Part shown: positions 53,680 through 62,560 of the stretch, one piece after another
Layout of the letters: each line of letters begins with the position of its first letter
How positions within the stretch are numbered: position 1 is the first letter of the stretch
DNA from: Chryseobacterium sp. ISL-6
Lineage (GTDB): Bacteria; Bacteroidota; Bacteroidia; Flavobacteriales; Weeksellaceae
DNA: 64,000 nucleotides
Assembly: GCF_018613715.1 (NCBI RefSeq)
Contig: NZ_JAGGPT010000001.1
Span: 299,919-363,918 of the forward strand
Reading direction: 5' to 3'
The notes under the pieces: model-generated
Told to the model about the DNA's origin: nothing
What the model saw: the letters and a program-made list of their open reading frames with translations, nothing else
Database searches by the model: none
Position numbers and translations under genes: made by a program

Positions 53680-54768
53680 CTATTGACAAACAGGCTTAAC
53701 ATCATTTAATAAAGTAACTAACATTTTACCAGGCTCCTCGAAAGGAATTAAATGAGCTGAATTTTCAAACCATATCCCCTTTTTTGTAGGCGCTTTTACA
53801 TTTTGTATCCATTTTTCGGTTGGCTCAGAAGGAGTTGTATAGTCATGTCTTCCCATAAACATAAAGACTGGAATAGGAAATTTCTTGATGCTTTTGAAAT
53901 CAACCTGTAGAAATTCAGGAAGAATTTTTCCGAGAGTAAAGAGACTTCCCTTGCCAATCGCTTCGGCATCTATATCAGAGTATTCAGGAGATAACAGTGG
54001 AGCCTGGAAGAAATACTTTGAGTTATCTTTAAATGCCGTTAAGCCTCCATAATATTGAGGCCATTTTCTTGCAATAATAATCCGCTGCCTTGTAATGGGA
54101 ATATTCCCAGGATATGGTGCTATTGTGGCCAGTTCTTTCAAGGCAGTAGTGTTTTTTAATCTGGTAGCTTCCTTTACTGCATAATCAACACTTAACCGTT
54201 CGTTATCCTTGGTGTTAATTACTTGCCCGATGCCAACATAAGCATAAAATAAATCAGGCCTTTTTAATGCAGCATTCATGGAAATTACAGTTCCCCAACT
54301 ATGTCCAATGAGGATCACTTTTTTCTTTTTATATTTTTGTTTAATCAACTCGGCCAACTGTATTGCATCATCAACATACTGATCAATTTTTATAGTATTG
54401 TTTAATCTTAATGTATCATTCGCATTATATGTTTTACCAGATGCTCTCTGATCATAGTTGACGACCGTAAAATATTCCTCAATAGGCCTTTGAAACATCC
54501 ACATCACCGGAGATATTGGAGATGCAGGACCACCATGCACAAATAAAATCATAGGATTGTCTTTGTTTTGTCCTCTTACATATACCCATTGATCTATCCC
54601 TCCAATTTGAGCTTTATATCTTTCCTGGATTCCATTGGGATTAGCAATCGAATCCAAATCTTTAATGATTTCTTTGGCGTTAGCATACTCATCGGAAGGT
54701 TGTTTATTTTGCCCAAAAAGAACAATTGAGCATAGTAGTATTATTAATAATGACAGTCTCTTTATCAT
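53680..54768 (-). CDS. Secreted alpha/beta hydrolase (proline iminopeptidase-like, S33)
   Basis: 362 residues with a signal peptide (IILLCSIVLFGQN). Core elements: oxyanion loop ILFVHGGPASP, NYDQRASGKT (the DQRGSG-type motif of prolyl aminopeptidases), nucleophile elbow GHSWG (Ser157), Asp in MFMGRHDYTTP and a C-terminal His in ENSAHLIPFEEP. Probably a periplasmic aminopeptidase or esterase. It stands alone on the minus strand. Confidence 0.9.
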   Translation of the reverse strand: MIKRLSLLIILLCSIVLFGQNKQPSDEYANAKEIIKDLDSIANPNGIQERYKAQIGGIDQWVYVRGQNKDNPMILFVHGGPASPISPVMWMFQRPIEEYFTVVNYDQRASGKTYNANDTLRLNNTIKIDQYVDDAIQLAELIKQKYKKKKVILIGHSWGTVISMNAALKRPDLFYAYVGIGQVINTKDNERLSVDYAVKEATRLKNTTALKELATIAPYPGNIPITRQRIIIARKWPQYYGGLTAFKDNSKYFFQAPLLSPEYSDIDAEAIGKGSLFTLGKILPEFLQVDFKSIKKFPIPVFMFMGRHDYTTPSEPTEKWIQNVKAPTKKGIWFENSAHLIPFEEPGKMLVTLLNDVKPVCQ

Positions 54769-54971
54769 TTGTGTTTATTTTTTTTAAGAATAATTCCTTA
54801 TACTAAATATACTAATATAAAGAAATAAATTTAGAACAGATTAGCAAAATGTGAATGTACAGGCTTATTTAATAAAAGGGAAAAAAGCATAAGCTTTCGG
54901 GAAATTACTCTATTCTTTTTAGGTCAGTGATGGTGCAACTTTGTACTATTAATTTTAAACAATAATTAAAA

Positions 54972-55505
54972 ATGAAAAATTTTCAAATTCCCCAAAAAGA
55001 ACAACTTTCAGAAGCTAACCAAAGTATTTTCAATCAACTGGAAAAAGGGATTGGATATGTTCCTAACCTTTTTGCCACTTTCGCTCATTCTGAAAATGGA
55101 TTAAGTACCTATATGGGATTGCAAAATGCAAAATCTTCTCTAAAAGCAAAAGAAAAAGAGGTGGTGAGTCTGGTGGTAAGTCAATATAATAAATGTCTTT
55201 ACTGTTTAAGTGCTCATACTGCTGTCGCAAAGCTTAATGGATTTAATGATGAACAAATTTTAGAGATCAGAAAAGTAAATATTTCTTTTGACTCAAAACT
55301 AAGTTCTTTGGCTAATCTGGTTCAGGAAGCAGTAAGTAAAAAAGGAGAAATATCTGATGAAGCAAAAGAAAACTTTTTTAATGAAGGATATACAGAAGGA
55401 AATCTAGTTGATGTGATTATTGCTATTGGTGATAAGACCATAACCAATTATTTATATGCTGTCACAAAGATACCCGTAGATTGGCCAATAGCTGCTGAGC
55501 TATAG
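54972..55505 (+). CDS. Carboxymuconolactone decarboxylase/AhpD-like protein
   Basis: 177 residues with the AhpD-type redox motif C-x-x-C in NKCLYCLSAHTAVAKLNGF and an upstream conserved KEKEVVSLVVSQ. The Cys pair plus His fits peroxidase-type (alkylhydroperoxidase D) chemistry rather than decarboxylase activity. GYVPNLFATFAHSENGL is the typical N-terminal region. Monocistronic. Confidence 0.9.
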   Translation: MKNFQIPQKEQLSEANQSIFNQLEKGIGYVPNLFATFAHSENGLSTYMGLQNAKSSLKAKEKEVVSLVVSQYNKCLYCLSAHTAVAKLNGFNDEQILEIRKVNISFDSKLSSLANLVQEAVSKKGEISDEAKENFFNEGYTEGNLVDVIIAIGDKTITNYLYAVTKIPVDWPIAAEL

Positions 55506-55520
55506 ACATTAAGTAATATT

Positions 55521-55563
55521 AAACAGAAAAGGCTGCCAATTTATGAGGTAGCCTTTTCTGTTT
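55521..55563. terminator. Bidirectional terminator
   Basis: 17-bp arms, aaacagaaaaggctgcc / ggtagccttttctgttt, with one G-U pair and a 9-nt loop, between the convergent AhpD-like and lysR genes. Confidence 0.85.
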
Positions 55564-55569
55564 AATGAA

Positions 55570-56427
55570 TTAAGTATGCATTGCTATAAATGCCTCTAAA
55601 GCTTGAGATTTTGGAATATTCTTTAAATAAATAAGTGAAGTTGATATGCTGCTTATCTCTTTGTTAAGTTTAAATACCTTTAACTTACGGGACTTATAAT
55701 ATTGTTCGATCAGTTCAACAGGGAGTATGGTGATTCCGAGACCAGCCTCAACAAAATTAATAATACCTTCTATGGAATTCAATACCATACTTTTGTATTC
55801 AATGATACCCCTTGAATTAAGCATTGCTTCAAGCCTTGCTCTATACACGCATCCCTGTTCAAATACAACAATACTTAGGTTTTCTTTTTTAAGGATCTGG
55901 TTGATTGATTTTTCTTCAAGAGAAGAAACGATAACCAATTCATCCTCCTTAATGTGGACCTGCTCAAGTTGTGAAGAATGAATAGGAACCGAAACAAATG
56001 CAGCATCCAGTTTATAATTTAATACATCATCAATCAGTTTGGTACGGGAATCTGATTTGAATTCCAAATCTACATGTGGATATATTTTCATAAAATTTGA
56101 AAGGATACCCGGAGCCTTAAATACTAAAGTGGTTTCTATACATCCAATACATAAATTTCCCCCTATCTGATCCGATTTTTTGATTTCTTTTTTAGCTTCA
56201 TCAATAATATGAGAAATCTGACGCGCATACTGAATGAATGCATGTCCGGATTTGGTTAAAGAAACCTTTCTTGAAGTACGGGTGAAAAGTTGTGCTTCCA
56301 ATTCTTCCTCTAATGTTTTTATTCTTGCAGTAACATTAGACTGTACCGTACACATCACATCTGCAGCTTTAGTAAAACTTCCGTGAACCGCTACTGCCTC
56401 AAATATTTTAAGATCATTTAAATTCAT
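55570..56427 (-). CDS. LysR-family regulator
   Basis: 285 residues: an N-terminal HTH (residues 1-60; LKIFEAVAVHGSFTKAADVM, RIKTLEEELEAQLFTRTSRK) and a periplasmic-binding-protein-like effector domain. It is divergent from the haloalkane dehalogenase-like hydrolase (94 bases apart), the usual arrangement for a LysR activator and its target. The ligand is unknown. Confidence 0.92.
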   Translation of the reverse strand: MNLNDLKIFEAVAVHGSFTKAADVMCTVQSNVTARIKTLEEELEAQLFTRTSRKVSLTKSGHAFIQYARQISHIIDEAKKEIKKSDQIGGNLCIGCIETTLVFKAPGILSNFMKIYPHVDLEFKSDSRTKLIDDVLNYKLDAAFVSVPIHSSQLEQVHIKEDELVIVSSLEEKSINQILKKENLSIVVFEQGCVYRARLEAMLNSRGIIEYKSMVLNSIEGIINFVEAGLGITILPVELIEQYYKSRKLKVFKLNKEISSISTSLIYLKNIPKSQALEAFIAMHT

Positions 56428-56521
56428 ATATCATTTTTTGTGATAGTTGTAATCATAATTAATCGTTTTATGTAATCAAATATATGACGTAATTTTGAAA
56501 TAACAAAAAACAAAAACAATT

Positions 56522-57388
56522 ATGAACCCAACTATTTATTACAAAAACGTAGATGTTAACGGCCTGAATATTTTTTATCGTGAATCGGGACCAAAAGATG
56601 CTCCAATTCTATTGCTGCTTCACGGATTTCCTACTTCCTCACATATGTTTCGGGATTTGATTCCTACTTTAAATGATAAATACCACATCATAGCTCCGGA
56701 TCTGCCGGGTTTTGGATTTACCGATGCTCCGGATCCATCGCAGTTTGACTATACTTTCGATAATCTTGCTAAAACTATGCAAGGGTTTATTGATACTCTG
56801 GAACTAAAAAGATTTGCTCTGTATATTTTTGATTATGGTGCTCCCACAGGTCTCAGACTTGCCTTAGCCAATCCTGAAAAAATAACGGGGATTATTTCTC
56901 AAAATGGGAATGCTTATGAAGAAGGTTTAAGTGAAGGTTGGAATCCTATGAAAAAATACTGGCAAGATCCAAGTAAGGAAAATCGAGAAGCACTAAGCGA
57001 TTTTACTTCAAAAAAGATGACCATATTCCAATACGAAGAAGGAGTTCGTGATGTATCGCTTATTGCTCCGGAGTCCTATGCATTGGATCAGTATTTTCTG
57101 GACCGTCCGGGAAGAAATGATATCCAATTGGATCTGATGCTGGATTATCGTACTAATGTTGCTTTATATCCTGCATTTCAGGAATATTTCAGAAAATATC
57201 AACCACAATTATTAGCCGCTTGGGGGAAATATGACCCTTTCTTTTTACCTCCGGGAGCAGAAGCTTATAAAAGAGATATTCCGAATGCTACCATAAAGTT
57301 TTATGAAACCGGTCACTTTGCACTGGAAACTCATGTACAGGAAATAAGTAAGGATATCAGAATTTTTTTAGATCAATTACCGGCATAG
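56522..57388 (+). CDS. Alpha/beta hydrolase, haloalkane dehalogenase/epoxide hydrolase-like
   Basis: 288 residues. HGFPTSSHMFRDLIP forms the oxyanion region; the nucleophile is Asp104 in IFDYGAPTG (Asp instead of Ser, as in haloalkane dehalogenases and epoxide hydrolases); the catalytic His is His265 in YETGHFALETH. AAWGKYDPFFLPPG carries a further acidic residue. Substrate unknown. The divergent LysR gene probably regulates it. Confidence 0.9.
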   Translation: MNPTIYYKNVDVNGLNIFYRESGPKDAPILLLLHGFPTSSHMFRDLIPTLNDKYHIIAPDLPGFGFTDAPDPSQFDYTFDNLAKTMQGFIDTLELKRFALYIFDYGAPTGLRLALANPEKITGIISQNGNAYEEGLSEGWNPMKKYWQDPSKENREALSDFTSKKMTIFQYEEGVRDVSLIAPESYALDQYFLDRPGRNDIQLDLMLDYRTNVALYPAFQEYFRKYQPQLLAAWGKYDPFFLPPGAEAYKRDIPNATIKFYETGHFALETHVQEISKDIRIFLDQLPA

Positions 57389-57420
57389 CTAATTGAATAT
57401 CTTTATTAATTAAAAAGAAA

Positions 57421-57457
57421 ATGCCTGACCGAATCTGTTGTAAATTCGGTCAGACAT
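57421..57457. terminator. Bidirectional terminator
   Basis: 14-base arms, atgcctgaccgaat / attcggtcagacat, with one mismatch and a 9-nt loop, with A tract before and T tract after, between the convergent hydrolase and thiolase genes. Confidence 0.8.
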
Positions 57458-57503
57458 TTTTTTCTATTAAGTTAGAAATGATTGATCTTAACAAGATTTC
57501 ATT

Positions 57504-58682
57504 CTACCTATTTAAATTTTCAATAACCATCGCTGAAGCTCCCCCACCACCATTACAGATCGCTACTACTCCATATTTTCCTTTTTCCTGTTGTAACACA
57601 TTAAGAAGGGTAACCAGGATTCTTGCTCCCGAAGCTCCTATCGGATGACCAATAGCTACTGCTCCGCCATAAACATTAACCTTCTCAGGATCAAATCCCA
57701 GGATTTTCTGATTTGAAAGAACTACTGAAGCATAAGCTTCATTAATTTCAAAATAGTCTACTGCAGAAAGATCCAGATTAGCACTTAAAAGTGCTTTTGG
57801 AATTGCTAACGCTGGCGAAGTGGTAAACCATTCCGGAGCCTGAGCGGCATCTGCATATCCTATGATCTTGGCAAGTGGCTTTAGCTGATATTTTTGTACA
57901 GCCTCTGCAGAAGCCAGAATTAAGGCAGCAGCACCATCATTTAAATTGCTGGAATTAGCTGCAGTAAGTAATCCGTCTTTTTCAAAAACAGGTTTCAGCT
58001 GAGCTATTTTTTCCGGGATAAGCTTATAAATATCTTCATCCTTATCGATTGTAACCGTCTCTTTTCCTTTGGTGACTTCAACAGGAACAATTTCATTTTT
58101 AAATTTTCCCTGAGCCGTTGCATTTTGCGACTTTTGATAAGAAGATAAGGCATAATCATCCAGCTCCTGTCTTGTATGTCCGTATTTTTTTATACCCAGC
58201 TCTGCTGCACTTCCCATGTGGAAATTATGATAGACATCCCATAATCCATCTTTGGTCATCCCATCGGTAAGGGTAATATCACCCAATTTCTTTCCGTTTC
58301 TTAGAAAAGCATAATGTGGAACATTGCTCATGCTTTCCATACCTCCGGTTACGATAAGATGTTCTAAACCAGTCTGAATTTGCTGTGCTCCCAATGAAGT
58401 GGCTTTCATTCCTGAGGCGCATACTTTATTAATTGTTGTGGCATCTTTGTCATAAGGAATATCAGCAAAAATAGCAGCCTGTCTTGCCGGAGCCTGTCCT
58501 ACTCCTGCACTCAGTACATTTCCCATATAAACACTGTCTAATAATTCGGGTTCCAATGAAATGCTTTTATATGCTTCACGAATGGCTAAAGCTCCTAATT
58601 GTGGTGCAGAAAAACCAGATAAATTTCCAAGTAATCCACCTACAGGGGTGCGCTTTGCTGATACAATAAATACTTCTTTCAT
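57504..58682 (-). CDS. Acetyl-CoA C-acyltransferase (thiolase)
   Basis: 392 residues with all three thiolase sites: acyl-accepting Cys88 (NKVCASGMKA), His346 (AIGHPIGASG) and Cys376 (ICNGGGGAS). It condenses or cleaves acetyl-CoA units; sequence alone does not separate biosynthetic acetyl-CoA acetyltransferase from the degradative enzyme. No other fatty-acid genes are beside it. It follows the efflux MFS gene by 41 bases on the same strand and may share its transcript. Confidence 0.93.
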   Translation of the reverse strand: MKEVFIVSAKRTPVGGLLGNLSGFSAPQLGALAIREAYKSISLEPELLDSVYMGNVLSAGVGQAPARQAAIFADIPYDKDATTINKVCASGMKATSLGAQQIQTGLEHLIVTGGMESMSNVPHYAFLRNGKKLGDITLTDGMTKDGLWDVYHNFHMGSAAELGIKKYGHTRQELDDYALSSYQKSQNATAQGKFKNEIVPVEVTKGKETVTIDKDEDIYKLIPEKIAQLKPVFEKDGLLTAANSSNLNDGAAALILASAEAVQKYQLKPLAKIIGYADAAQAPEWFTTSPALAIPKALLSANLDLSAVDYFEINEAYASVVLSNQKILGFDPEKVNVYGGAVAIGHPIGASGARILVTLLNVLQQEKGKYGVVAICNGGGGASAMVIENLNR

Positions 58683-58723
58683 GATAATTTTATAGATTTT
58701 TATTGAATATTATTTAGTTCTTT

Positions 58724-60265
58724 CTAATGATCTGCCGAAACGATCACTATTTTTTTGTTCTTATTTCTTTTCAGAAAAAATAATAATAAAGGTAATACAA
58801 ATATAAATGCCAGACCAATAACCATATATGCATCAATATAACTTAAAAAAAAGGACTGTTTTACAACTATTTTTTCCATTAAGGCAATTGCCTTTTGCTG
58901 AGCTTCAGGAAATCCAAAACCTTTGCTCTGAAAAAGAGAAGTGTAGGTTTGTAATCGATCCATCACTGATCTGTTATCAGGAGTAAGATTTGAAATTAAA
59001 TCGGTGCGGTGTAGGGCTACTCTTCTTGCGATATAAGTATTGATGATTGATATTCCAAAAGATCCGCCAAGCTGTCGCATCATATTATTGATCGCTGTTC
59101 CCTGTGGCATATCTTCTGGTTTCAAAGAGGAAACAGCAAGAGATGCCAACGGAACCGTAAGTAAAGCCATTCCCAGTGCTCTAAATATTAAATTAATAGA
59201 AATTGTTGCAAATGAAACTTCCAGATTCACCTGACCCATAGACCAGTTAAAGTAAATAAAACAGCAAAATCCCAATAATACAACTAAAGCAGGTGGAACT
59301 CCTTTTTGCAGTACTTTCCCGGTAATGATCAGTGCAAATACGGCAATGATAGATCCTGGCAGGAGCAAAAGACCTGCCTGAGCAGGATTAAATCCTAAAA
59401 ATCGCTGAGCAAGTACCGGAGTAAGATAGATGGAAGTAAACATACCAATGCCGGTTATGAAAGTAAGAATAGCCGATATACTGAGTGAAGGATGTTTAAG
59501 TACTGATAGTTTAACCACCGGATGCGGGATGGTAAGTTCTCTGTGTACAAATAAAACAAGCGACAAAACAGCGGCAGCAGTGAGAAAAACAATATATCTT
59601 GTAGCAAACCAGTCTTCTGTTTCTCCACGTTCCAGCACGGTTTGTAAAGAGCCAATTCCAATAATCAATAAAATAATTCCCCACCAGTCAATCTTTTTAA
59701 CCTTCTGTCTTGTCGGTGATTCCGGGAGTAAACGGAAACATAAAATCGCAGCTAGAATGCCTAAAGGAATATTAATGTAAAAAATCCATCTCCATGAAAA
59801 ATTATCGGTGATAAACCCACCTAGTGTAGGGCCAATAGTAGGTCCGATGAAAACTCCGATTCCAAATAAAGCACTGGCAATGTTCTGTTTTTCTTTTGGA
59901 AAACATTCATACACCACCATTGCTGATACAGAAAGTAAAGCCCCTCCTCCAATACCTTGAAGGAATCTAAACATCACCAATTCCCAGAGGTTGGTTGAAT
60001 TCCCACACATAAAGGAACATACGGTAAATAGTATAATAGAACCGATATAATAATTTCTGCGCCCCAGATTATTTACAAGGAAACTGGTCATAGGAATGAT
60101 GATCACATTGGCGATACCATAGGCTGTAACTACCCAGGAAATATCTTCTAAGGTGGCACCAAGATTTCCGCTCATATAATTAAGGGCTACATTCACAATG
60201 GAAGTATCTATCAGTTCCATTATAGCTGCGGAGATCACGGTTATGATAAGAATTATTCTCTTCAT
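58724..60265 (-). CDS. DHA2-family (EmrB/QacA-type) efflux MFS
   Basis: 513 residues with 14 predicted TM helices: IMELIDTSIVNVALNYMSGN in TM1 (the Asp-containing DTxIVNVALP-like motif of EmrB), LGRRNYYIGS in motif A and GVFIGPTIGPTLGGFITDN in motif C. EmrB proteins usually pair with an EmrA adaptor and an outer-membrane channel; neither is adjacent. The 307 bases upstream contain two copies of a TetR-type palindrome, so it is likely repressed by a TetR protein coded elsewhere. Confidence 0.92.
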   Translation of the reverse strand: MKRIILIITVISAAIMELIDTSIVNVALNYMSGNLGATLEDISWVVTAYGIANVIIIPMTSFLVNNLGRRNYYIGSIILFTVCSFMCGNSTNLWELVMFRFLQGIGGGALLSVSAMVVYECFPKEKQNIASALFGIGVFIGPTIGPTLGGFITDNFSWRWIFYINIPLGILAAILCFRLLPESPTRQKVKKIDWWGIILLIIGIGSLQTVLERGETEDWFATRYIVFLTAAAVLSLVLFVHRELTIPHPVVKLSVLKHPSLSISAILTFITGIGMFTSIYLTPVLAQRFLGFNPAQAGLLLLPGSIIAVFALIITGKVLQKGVPPALVVLLGFCCFIYFNWSMGQVNLEVSFATISINLIFRALGMALLTVPLASLAVSSLKPEDMPQGTAINNMMRQLGGSFGISIINTYIARRVALHRTDLISNLTPDNRSVMDRLQTYTSLFQSKGFGFPEAQQKAIALMEKIVVKQSFFLSYIDAYMVIGLAFIFVLPLLLFFLKRNKNKKIVIVSADH

Positions 60266-60288
60266 TTCTAAAGTTTTTATAATATTTT

Positions 60289-60308
60289 AATATACCGATC
60301 GGTATATT
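60289..60308. promoter_or_regulatory. TetR-like operator 1
   Basis: Perfect 20-bp palindrome a-atataccgatcggtatat-t, 23 bases before the EmrB-like ATG. Confidence 0.75.
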
Positions 60309-60406
60309 TTATTTCAAAAAAAACACTTAATTATTAAAGCTGTTTTTGTTTTTTTTATTCGTTTTGTGTCGGATTCAATTTTAAGGTGCAAAGATATAAA
60401 ATAAAT

Positions 60407-60422
60407 ATACCAATCGGTATAA
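60407..60422. promoter_or_regulatory. TetR-like operator 2
   Basis: tataccaatcggtata, identical to operator 1 except for one base in the core. The two centres are 116 bases apart. Confidence 0.65.
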
Positions 60423-60572
60423 TTTTTAATATTGAATAATAAAAAAACATTCATTAGTTTGAACGGCTTTTATTTTAAACATTATTAAAAGATCGTAAGT
60501 TGCTTTCTGAGTAATCCTTATTCTTTAAAAATCTGCTTAATGATTTTGAACTGACCATCTAAGATTGCAATA

Positions 60573-60911
60573 CTACTTTCCTATCACTTCTTCACGATGA
60601 ATAAGCCCCCAGTTCCAAAGTTCAAACAATACATTTTTTAATGACATACCATGTGGCGTCATGGTATATTCTACTGTTGGAGGGGAAGTATCGAAGACTT
60701 CTCTATTGACTAATTTATTAGCCTGTAAATTCTTTAACTCTTTTGACAGGGTTTTGTCTGTTATTCCAGGGACCTCTCTTGAGAGCTCTTTAAAACGCTT
60801 TGGTCCACTGCACAATGAATAAAGGATCAATAGTTTCCATCTGCCCTCTACTGCATCCAAAGCGTCTTTTATAGATAACATGGCTTTTGAACAATCATTA
60901 TCAGGTATCAT
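60573..60911 (-). CDS. HxlR-family regulator of the efflux/methyltransferase operon
   Basis: 112 residues from the ATG at 60911 (MIPDNDCSKAMLSIKDALDA); the open frame continues upstream to a TTG at 60959, which would lie inside the operator palindrome. Core motifs: VEGRWKLLILYSLCSGPKRF, ELSREVPGITDKTLSKELKN. Cys7 in the N-terminal arm may be redox-active. It is divergent from an MFS gene, with the palindrome between them. Confidence 0.9.
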   Translation of the reverse strand: MIPDNDCSKAMLSIKDALDAVEGRWKLLILYSLCSGPKRFKELSREVPGITDKTLSKELKNLQANKLVNREVFDTSPPTVEYTMTPHGMSLKNVLFELWNWGLIHREEVIGK

Positions 60912-60940
60912 AATAGTTACAGTATTTAACTTACTTTCTT

Positions 60941-60984
60941 TTTGGATAGTGCTATCCAAAGGGGAAGTAATATCATTTGGATAG
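60941..60984. promoter_or_regulatory. HxlR operator region
   Basis: The palindrome tttggatag-tg-ctatccaaa (60941-60960) is followed by a third half-site tttggatag (60976-60984). A -7-like TAATTTTG (60995-61002) for the MFS gene lies directly after. Binding here would shut both the regulator and the efflux operon. Confidence 0.7.
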
Positions 60985-61006
60985 TAAAGGTAATTAATTT
61001 TGTAGC

Positions 61007-62551
61007 ATGAAAGAAAAAGATCTCACAAAACAAACAATTTTTGATGAAGGTAAGCGTCAAAGAAGAATGATACTTATCACAGTTTGCCTTGCGTTAATGG
61101 CAGTAATTGCTTCTGTAAGCGGGCTTAATGTGGCACAACCGAAATTGGCAATAGAATTCAATGCATCTCAGACTAATATATTGTGGATGATCAACATTTA
61201 TACAATAAGTTTAGCCGCTTTACTATTGCCTCTCGGTGCTATTGGCGACAGAATTGGACGCAAAAAAATACTGCTTGTTGGTTTATTTATTTTTGGAATA
61301 GCAAGTATGATGTCGGGTTGGGCAACTTCTTCTTTTATGATGATTGTTGCTAGATTTTTGTGTGGTGTTGGTGCGGCAATGATCATGCCCGTGACACTTG
61401 CCGTTATTACATCTACATTTCCTGAGGAAGAACGTTCGAAGGCCATTGGTATTTGGACCGGTGTGGCTGGAGGTGGCGGGATTCTGGGGATGTACCTTTC
61501 TGCGGTTTTGGTTGACCTTGCCACCTGGCGTCTGCTTTTTGTTATTCCTGTGGTCCTTGCTTTGGTATCAATTGCTCTGGCGGTTCGATATGTTCCCGAT
61601 TCTACAGAAAAAGCAGAACCGCAGTTTGATCTGGTAGGTTCTCTCCTATCGATAATTGCAGTAATTGGCATCGTTTATACACTACATGAAGCTCCGGTTC
61701 ATGGCTGGACAGAACCACTAACTTTAGGATCCCTGATTACAGGAGTGATATCGGCTGTACTATTTGTGCTTTGGGAATTGCGCCAGAAAGCGCCAATCCT
61801 TGATGTATCTCTTTTTATGGAACGTGGTTTATCCAGTGGATCTATATCATTACTGGCGATTTTTGGGGTACAAGCCGGAATATTTGTAGTGCTCTTCCCC
61901 TATTTTCAGGGTGTATTAGGTTGGTCAGGTCTACGTTCTACACTTGCGATGATGCCTATGGCTTTACTTATGATGCTTGCTTCAGGTTTTGCTCCTAAAG
62001 TAGCCATGCGAATAGGAAGACGTTTTACCATGGCATCTGGGATTTTATTAGGCGGTTTTGGTGCTGCTCTTATGGCTGTATTTGTATCTGTAGACGGCGG
62101 TTATCTGTCGGTACTTCCCAGAATGCTTGCTATGGGATTTGGAATGGGATTAAGTATGACTCCTTCTACCGAAGCTATAACTTCAGCATTGCCTGCTAGT
62201 CGCCAGGGAATCGCTTCTGCGCTTAATGATATTACCAGGGAACTCGGAACAGCTCTCGGGGTTGCTTTACTAGGATCTCTGGTAAGTGCAGGCTACAAGA
62301 GTATGATCGATAAAAAGTTAAATGGAATTTCTACGCATGCTGCGACGTTGGCTCGAGAAGGCATTTCTAATGCACTTGCTGTTGCTCCGGAAACAGGTGA
62401 TCAATCTGCTTTACTAATTCGCATTGCCCGTGAATCTTTTGTATATGGTTGGAAACAGGCCATGTGGGTTGGTGCTGTTGTTATGCTGATCCTGTTCATG
62501 TATGTTCTTGTGTATGGACCTAAAAGGATAAATAAAGAAATTTTAAGTTAA
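61007..62551 (+). CDS. DHA2-family multidrug efflux MFS
   Basis: 514 residues, 14 TM helices. ASVSGLNVAQPKLAIEFNAS in TM1, PLGAIGDRIGRKKILLVG in motif A, and GVAGGGGILGMYLSAVLVDL in motif C. Resembles the SmvA/QacA quaternary-ammonium and dye exporters. It has an HxlR repressor upstream and, nine bases downstream, a methyltransferase gene, so efflux and modification appear linked. Confidence 0.92.
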   Translation: MKEKDLTKQTIFDEGKRQRRMILITVCLALMAVIASVSGLNVAQPKLAIEFNASQTNILWMINIYTISLAALLLPLGAIGDRIGRKKILLVGLFIFGIASMMSGWATSSFMMIVARFLCGVGAAMIMPVTLAVITSTFPEEERSKAIGIWTGVAGGGGILGMYLSAVLVDLATWRLLFVIPVVLALVSIALAVRYVPDSTEKAEPQFDLVGSLLSIIAVIGIVYTLHEAPVHGWTEPLTLGSLITGVISAVLFVLWELRQKAPILDVSLFMERGLSSGSISLLAIFGVQAGIFVVLFPYFQGVLGWSGLRSTLAMMPMALLMMLASGFAPKVAMRIGRRFTMASGILLGGFGAALMAVFVSVDGGYLSVLPRMLAMGFGMGLSMTPSTEAITSALPASRQGIASALNDITRELGTALGVALLGSLVSAGYKSMIDKKLNGISTHAATLAREGISNALAVAPETGDQSALLIRIARESFVYGWKQAMWVGAVVMLILFMYVLVYGPKRINKEILS

Positions 62552-62560
62552 AAAAATTCG

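Larger units (their letters stand above)
60266..60572. other. Intergenic region with twin TetR-like operators
   Basis: 307 bases between the stop of hxlR and the start of the EmrB-like gene (both minus strand). It contains two palindromes (60289-60308 and 60407-60422) and is otherwise A/T-rich, with no gene. Confidence 0.7.

Noticed and set aside
60912..60959. N-terminal extension of the HxlR protein from a TTG
   Set aside because: It lies in the operator palindrome; the ATG at 60911 gives a normal-length HxlR protein.
61198..61671. 157-codon minus-strand open frame opposite the DHA2 pump
   Set aside because: Antisense to strongly conserved MFS motifs; Pro/Ile/Thr-rich chance translation.
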